NCBI GenBank assembly: GCA_018061385.1
Contig: JAGOUF010000131.1
Span: forward strand, 1-6,759
DNA: 6,759 nt
Direction: 5' to 3'
Source: Chitinophagaceae bacterium
GTDB taxonomy: Bacteria > Bacteroidota > Bacteroidia > Chitinophagales > Chitinophagaceae
Shown here: positions 6,601 through 6,759 of the stretch, piece after piece
How positions within the stretch are numbered: position 1 is the first letter of the stretch
Layout of the letters: every line of letters starts with the position of its first letter
Translations under genes and position numbers: made by a program
Notes under the pieces: model-generated
What the model was told of the DNA's origin: nothing
The model's input: the letters and a program-made list of their open reading frames with translations, nothing else
Database searches by the model: none

Positions 6601-6759
6601 TACCAATGAGTCTTCACCGCCCGAAGCTAGTTCTTTGTCGTTTGGCGAAAATGCAATGCAGTATTCTATTTTGTTAGTAGGAATTGTTGTTACCAAAGAG
6701 TAATCGAACGTACTCCAAATTTTTATGGTTTTGTCTTTTGAACTTGACGCTAAATAACG
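3661..6759 (-). CDS. WD40 repeat / caspase-domain protein, N-terminus beyond window
   Basis: The frame is open to the right edge, so 1032 C-terminal residues are visible (numbered here from the edge). Residues 1 to about 590 are WD40-type beta-propeller blades: DKTIKIW and SFSPNDKELASGGEDSLVKIWD-like units near the start, ISVWDV near 135, and ISADNKYLATGGFDSKISLF near 520. After an Ala/Lys-rich helix (AYKKAVTKRIKKAGY, about 617-631), an Ig-like segment covers about 640-735. A caspase-like peptidase C14 domain starts near KTWFVGIGVSNY (about 746) and has catalytic His826 in AVTGHGL and Cys876 in LLLIDACHSGA. A p10-like half follows (GAVVISAAGGLEYAFES, GVFTYCVRKGIEEL). Both catalytic residues are intact, so protease activity is plausible; the propeller may sense or bind partners. 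The TTG at 6694-6696 is internal, since WD40 sequence continues upstream (ASSSKDKTIKIW). Location and substrate are unknown. It ends at the palindromic element. Confidence 0.93.
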   Translation of the reverse strand, partial: RYLASSSKDKTIKIWSTFDYSLVTTIPTNKIEYCIAFSPNDKELASGGEDSLVKIWDFYTGKLLYSLSKHTSTVKQVCYVAKNENILYSSGLDSMVYEWNLETKDYTHWYKKKARLLNMKVSSNGNYLFYTANDTTISVWDVFKAKFYFSQKISFENLGTSNYFGEADFSPDGTLLAFPDSKNRIAIVDLNAGLINTIAKEANGYQYLNTLNFTPDQKSIFVTYPHATRTKLFDFTNYKSTTTLREDINNVKTFKVYANPPLGLQFSSNGSALFTITSRISKFDLTNGNTQHLLYSPQSFYNDAFMVNDSIAMQTSENTKLVFYNQTKKEQVTETKLSNNDTIAYASVDETQKNIFIAGKKGIVEKFKIAKNSIDSIALFKIQLPLKKGETISYFRLDNFRNRLLISSSENTIYSVAITNGQLLSKKNIQPYGDFAITPKSIYFNSYDGAVTQTDPISFKTISKTIVGTQKEVASLIKVTNNFKQLIVFTNETDFAVLNIPSNKIKYHRKNQNTFLYAMAISADNKYLATGGFDSKISLFNIATGEKLLNIFTPFGLDFVAADTNGNYLANKKSLEGLSFKLNDKIFDFDQFDIKFNRPDLILQQTIYGDTTLIEAYKKAVTKRIKKAGYNNANEIQTTQLPLVMLKDQSELELFTNQDTVETLVECSDGRYPIKALHITVNNNPLYGFAGMPLGNTSTDTIINIKIPLAIGKNDIKIFCNNSMGQTSLQQKLEINSRYTTTTKPKTWFVGIGVSNYKNTSMNLRYAAKDIRDLVGTFANKNDTTITYSIDTLIDNNATLSNILAIKQKLLQANINDKVIIAVTGHGLLNKDLDFYYATYDVDFDNPEKNGLKYEQLEFLLDGVGAQNKLLLIDACHSGALDKEEILASKQKIFVKSEGKDTGSISTDARSTIKIKKSKVSLNNTLELMQNMFADVSNSNGAVVISAAGGLEYAFESPQWNNGVFTYCVRKGIEELAADDDPESGNYDFDVSVQELMKYVSKKVSELTNGKQRPTSRRENLEFDWILKYYKR

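Noticed and set aside
4589..6677. Further open frames, on either strand, within the WD40 and Ig-like region
   Set aside because: They are short, low-complexity products of AT-rich coding DNA and lie wholly inside the caspase-protein gene.

Overview
The window looks like a chromosomal segment of a low-GC member of the Bacteroidota, most likely Chitinophagaceae-like. The pointers are AT-rich DNA, A-rich leaders without clear Shine-Dalgarno motifs, signal peptides ending in -SQ or -AQ, a CarboxypepD_reg-like envelope protein, and a WD40 plus caspase-domain protein of a kind common in that phylum. The family placement comes from recalled protein resemblance, not from a search.

Layout, left to right. 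(i) 92-868, plus strand: a secreted protein with a carboxypeptidase-regulatory-like beta-sandwich and a conserved C-terminal half of unknown function. Its natural start position carries ATA, not ATG. (ii) 895-3019, minus strand: a likely transcription unit read pnuC -> tag -> nadR-type kinase, followed 60 bases later by a small membrane-protein gene. PnuC would bring in nicotinamide riboside and the kinase would trap it as NMN for NAD synthesis. Between them sits a 3-methyladenine DNA glycosylase I with all its zinc ligands, overlapping the kinase gene by 19 bases. (iii) 3103-3513, plus strand: an OsmC-type thiol peroxidase, divergent from pnuC. (iv) 3661 to the right edge, minus strand: the C-terminal 1032 residues of a large WD40 / Ig-like / caspase protein with an intact His-Cys dyad. 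Its N-terminus lies outside the window.

Three unrelated small repeats are inserted among these genes. A 7-bp tandem repeat (TGGGGAT type) sits in frame inside the kinase gene. An imperfect inverted repeat of the ATCCGTGTTATCTGTG type covers the pnuC-tag junction and supplies the pnuC stop codon. A 135-bp palindromic element between the convergent OsmC and caspase genes consists of two diverged inverted hairpin units and probably acts as a two-way terminator. No tRNA, rRNA, CRISPR array or transposase gene was seen. No stretch without a gene exceeds 150 bases.

The most noteworthy items are the ATA start, the hairpin-pair element, the in-frame heptamer insertion and the caspase protein. None by itself proves a new system.
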